Assembly: GCA_932294295.1 (NCBI GenBank)
Contig: OW028574.1
Span: 55,021,797 to 55,085,796, forward strand
DNA: 64,000 nucleotides
Direction of reading: 5' to 3'
Source: Alitta virens
Taxonomy: Eukaryota; Annelida; Polychaeta; Phyllodocida; Nereididae
In this document: positions 60,123 to 64,000 of the stretch, one piece after another
Layout: every line of letters begins with the position of its first letter
Numbering within the stretch: the first letter of the stretch is position 1
Notes under the pieces: model-generated
Told to the model about the DNA's origin: nothing
Seen by the model: the letters and a program-made list of their open reading frames with translations, nothing else
Databases searched by the model: none
Made by a program: the position numbers and the translations under genes

Positions 60123-60268
60123 CTACATGGCCCAATGTGCTACGTGCGTTTTCCATGAGAAGGATAAACGCATGGAAAACGCATGGTTTTTAGCTAATTA
60201 TAATGAGGCAAAAACCATGCGTTTATCCAAACGCAAGGAAAACGCACGTAGCACAATTGGCCATGTAG
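60123..60268. mobile_element. Palindromic MITE, copy 2 (intact, 146 bp)
   Basis: The ends CTACATGGCC and GGCCATGTAG are inverted, and the pairing extends inward through the CCAATGTGCTACGTGCGTTTTCC region with one or two mismatches. A TA dinucleotide just inside each end allows a TA target duplication (Tc1/mariner-like). Nested hairpins occupy the interior. Confidence 0.88.
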
Positions 60269-61821
60269 AGATCAGTTACCATTCATCTAATACTGGTTTT
60301 CACAATTCTCAATATTCCTAACTTCAAGAAAATATTTGTTAAATTCTGCCACCCAGTTATCCAAAAATGCTGTAAACCTGAAAACATATTTTCTTTTGTC
60401 TATGTATATCACATCAAGCTTTCTTGGCATTTGCGAACGACACTTTCATTAGTTGTTGCAAAATGTGTAGTGTTATAAATGCATTCCCTGGCATTGTTAT
60501 TCCAAGCAGTAAATAAATCATGCCACTAGCAAAACTGTACTTCACTGAATTAATTAGCCACCTTTTGCAAATGTTGACTACTGTTACATCCATCTTGCTG
60601 TGTATACTTCTCCTATGTCAGTCTCAAAATGATATGAACTATCTGAACAGTATGTACAATAAAGCCAGGCTCACTAAGAAGTAGATCACTAAGATCACTT
60701 TTAAAGTATGAATGACAGATGTACTTTTCTCATTCACGTATGACCTCTGCGGCTTTGATTTCACGTTATAGTACCGACGGCTGCGACAATTTTGGCATAC
60801 ATCTCAACTTCCCAATATAAAAGGATAAACTGTACACAATAGAAATATTTTTACTATTTGCAAAAGATGAAGCATTTACCTAGTGTAAGGGACGTACGAG
60901 CCATATAAACTTATATTATCGTATTTTCTTGTTTTCGCCAAAAAAAGAAAGAAAAACAGAAAAGGGTAATCTATGTAAAATTATAAACTTCGAAAAAGAG
61001 CCTTTTTTTAAAACAATTAAAAATAAGTTATAGGCCTATATGAAATATTAGTATATAAATTATACAAGTAAACAACGCAGTAATATAGTAATATTATTAA
61101 TTTAAGCAGTGTGATATAAATGTCACTACAACATCATACCATCTTTGTGTTACAGATATGATGTGCTCTGATACGTGCCCTCTAGGTGGGTGATCTATTC
61201 TGTTAATACTGCTCAGTGAGGGGTATAGGAAACCTTTCCCGCAAACCAGTTGGGAGGGGGGGGGAGAGAGGGTGAGCCAGCGGATGCAGGTTTCTGCAGT
61301 CCCATCACAGTGATTGCCACAGTACTGCAGCCGCCTGATAACCGAAGTAATTATCTAAATGTAACCGTACGACCTACTTATCACTGGCTAGATAGCAATA
61401 CTGCCAAAATGGGTGTAACTCAGCTCAATTGCTAGATATACAGGGTATAGAACACATCACTTGCAATCGGTCATATATGAATAACAAAATGACGCTGCTG
61501 TAGAGGTGAAAGCTGGCTGTTCTGCATAGCATTGCAAACACTGATTTATTTGACTTTTTTTTCTCTGTAGTTCGCTCTAGCTGGAAAAGTATATAAAGCC
61601 TATATGGCCTTCAAGAAGTATATTCTCAATTTGAAACCATATATAATATGTCGTCATGTTTTGTAGCTCCAGTTTTAGTAAAATGTAACCTACTTAAAAA
61701 GACAAACCTCGCCCATTAAAACCAGAGAATTCTCGCTATAAACCCCAGTAGAACTTGCTCCGACATCTTAAAGACGAGATATTAATACTCTAGTACAGTA
61801 CCACTACCTAAGGACTTCTTG

Positions 61822-62080
61822 ACATATAGACAGACAGACAGACAGAAAGTATTTATTTGACCATAAACTTACAATTTACATAAACAAAAATAATCAAGGA
61901 AAACTGGTTATATTATGATCATAGGAGACATTCACTAAGGCCAAAAGCCGCTGACGTGCATGCCACCTATAATTTATGAAAACTGACACAGCTCGAGGAG
62001 AGCATATTTATAGTAACATGACATTCCAAGTTCGATTTTAAAATCCTATTCTTCCCTTGTATTGTTTTGCATTAGCTTTC
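61822..62080 (-). mobile_element. Possible LINE/SINE 3' end with CTGT microsatellite (reverse)
   Basis: (ACAG)n at about 61829-61846 is followed by TATTTATTTGACCATAAACTTACAATTTACA. On the minus strand this is an AT-rich 3' end with a (CTGT)n tail. No coding remnant was identified. Confidence 0.3.
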
Positions 62081-64000
62081 ATTCAACATTCTGTGTTTCT
62101 TTGGTTGACGTCTACTTAATATATGCCAGGATGAACCACAAATAAAACTCAACAAATGCGTCACAAAAGCATCCTGAACAGTTGACAATTTAGACAACTC
62201 TTCGACTTCTGTTAGCACAGCACACCAGACTGGAGGCAGCAAAGGTCAGGTCATTAGGCATTGATTAGAGAGGAGAGCTTGATGGGATTTAATCTGCGTG
62301 CGACTGGTCCTCTAACTGGTCAACTGGTCAGAAGCAGTGACCAGGAAATGCTCAATGAGGTGCGTTTGTCAAGCGCTAGGTGGCGCCCAAGTGGGCTGTG
62401 GACAGTCATTGGGGAAAGGCCCCAAATCCTGACGGGTAGATGCCCTAAGACCCCAGTCACCAGACCCTAATCTTCCTGGCAGTGAGTCAAACTCATTTAC
62501 TCCCCCCCCCCCTCCCCCCTAGACTGACGTTGTCCTCATTATACAGAACGCTTCAGATATGCTAATGAGGGATGTCACGTGCCATTAATAGCGTCTCACA
62601 GCCTTATGAGAGAGCTCACCCAAAATAATCTTTCTTATATATGAACTATGTTCCTTCAGTTATGCCATGAAAATATCTATCTTTCTATTGTAAATAAATG
62701 AGTTTGAGTCTGAAAAGATTTTTAGGCGAAAGTTCCAGAATATAGAACACCTTGTATCAAAAACGTCAGTGACCTCAAACGTGGTCTTAATTTTGAGGTC
62801 CCACTAACTCTACATCTTAATGGTCTAATATAACGGCGTAACTAGTACAAAAAACACTAGTAATTATTCAAAAATGACAATATTTTAAATCATTACATCT
62901 GCAGCTGCTGGAGTTCAACGACACTTATGTCTATAAGGAACTAAAATCATTTTAACAGTTTTGAAACAATTTGAATATTTTTTTAACGACCAGAGGCAGA
63001 TTTATTTTTCATCTTACACTGTGCTCAAATGCAGTAATTTATAATCACACCTTTTACTGAACTGTTTACTTGCCATCTCATCTGTAACCATTTATGAATG
63101 TCATAATGAATAAAAGTAAGTATATACAGAGTACGACACTTATTTTACCAACAGATATACCTATTCCTTAGGAGTGCCATATATCTAAAATGTCCTACAT
63201 GTACACTGCAGAGTCATTTCAAAGATTATCTGATAACAGTCTACCAAAACTGCTTTCTTGATTCCGCCATCAAGATTCCTATCTGCACCAAATTATGTTG
63301 CTGATATCCAGACAACAATGTTCATAATAACAGTAGAGGACAGAGGCCCGTTATTTCCTTAATGGAGGAATTTTAGAAGAATTCTATAACGACATTCCTC
63401 ACTTGCTTTCAAGGACAAAACATCGATTAGCTAGCTCCGTCCTTGCCCCATTTTGCAGCATGATATAGAAAATGACATAACATAATTGAAACCACTCAAT
63501 GACTTACATTCTCACTCAGGAAGAAATAAAATCGTGCTGAACTAGGAGTTTAACAGACTCATCTAACCTAAAATTTTCCCTAATAGTGAATAGAATTTCT
63601 TTCTAACAAGGTTACTGAACAACCCCCCCCCCCCCCCCCAACTTCCATTGAAGTTTTCAACAAACAACATGGCCAGACTAAACCAATTACACTATTGAAT
63701 TAATGTCAAACTTGCTTGGAGTATTGGAATTGTTGATAAAATTGCTATTTTACTTCTAACTTGCAATCTTTGAATTAGTAACTCTGTCTTCCTGTAAGTT
63801 TCCTTGGTGACTTAATGCAAGTTAAATTTTTATGCTAACATTATGATTACAAATAATAACAGTAAATTTTCAAAGATCATATGACGACAGCAATTCTTTC
63901 TATGTCTCTACACACTTAGGAAATGATTATCTGTTTCAAACAAATATTTGTTTCACAGGTGTCCATCCAATATTTTGCTTAAAATCAGCCAACATATTGT

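Larger units (their letters stand above)
44066..64000. other. 20 kb upstream of the first recognised exon
   Basis: This is either a further large intron or 5' flanking sequence. No minus-strand exon ending in the required phase 1 with a signal peptide, FN3 or other recognisable domain was found. Mobile elements are listed separately. Poly-C runs lie near 58849-58865, 62502-62518 and 63622-63639. Confidence 0.55.

Overview
This is animal nuclear DNA. It is AT-rich, has GT-AG introns, many tRNA-derived SINEs, 5'-truncated LINE fragments, foldback/MITE-like elements and only local CpG-rich patches. It looks like an invertebrate, most likely marine; no sequence here fixes the phylum, and echinoderm, hemichordate, cephalochordate or lophotrochozoan would all fit.

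One multi-exon gene on the minus strand dominates the window. I could join 22 exons between 44065 and 3828 in a single continuous reading frame. Every junction matches in phase and uses a GT donor and AG acceptor. The sum is 4715 nt: two leading nucleotides, then 1570 residues and a stop. The product is an adhesion-family (class B2) G-protein-coupled receptor. From the N-terminus it has a fibronectin type III domain (exons at 44 and 43 kb), a degenerate Cys-rich/acidic segment, 17 recognisable EGF-like domains (exons at 30, 20, 19, 18, 16, 12.5 and 12 kb), a hormone-receptor motif (11 kb), a GAIN domain with an HL/T autocleavage site (9.6-7.4 kb), seven transmembrane helices (7.1-4.3 kb) and a 168-residue cytoplasmic tail. 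The 5' end (signal peptide and anything before the FN3 domain) was not found and probably lies beyond 64000. Residue numbers in the entries count from the first complete codon of the most upstream exon found.

Layout: 1-3827 is 3' UTR and downstream sequence. 3828-12741 is the compact 3' half of the gene (7TM, GAIN, HRM and the last EGFs). 12742-20446 holds further EGF exons and a large 20-bp minisatellite. 20447-29938 is a 9.5-kb intron with SINEs, a LINE fragment and a cluster of nuclear-receptor half-sites. 29939-30751 is the large EGF exon. 30752-43193 is a 12.4-kb intron with a CpG-rich promoter-like block, transposon relics, a 13-bp satellite and a decayed ORF. 43194-44065 encodes FN3. 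44066-64000 is 20 kb with no recognised exon, holding a LINE 3' fragment, a palindromic MITE (one of two copies in the window), another MITE-like element and a 36-bp tandem repeat.

The points most worth following up are the FN3 + 17 EGF + HRM + GAIN + 7TM architecture, the altered cysteines of the GPS motif, a sequon recurring at one position in six EGFs, introns that cut through EGF domains rather than between them, and possible internal promoters or enhancers in the two giant introns.
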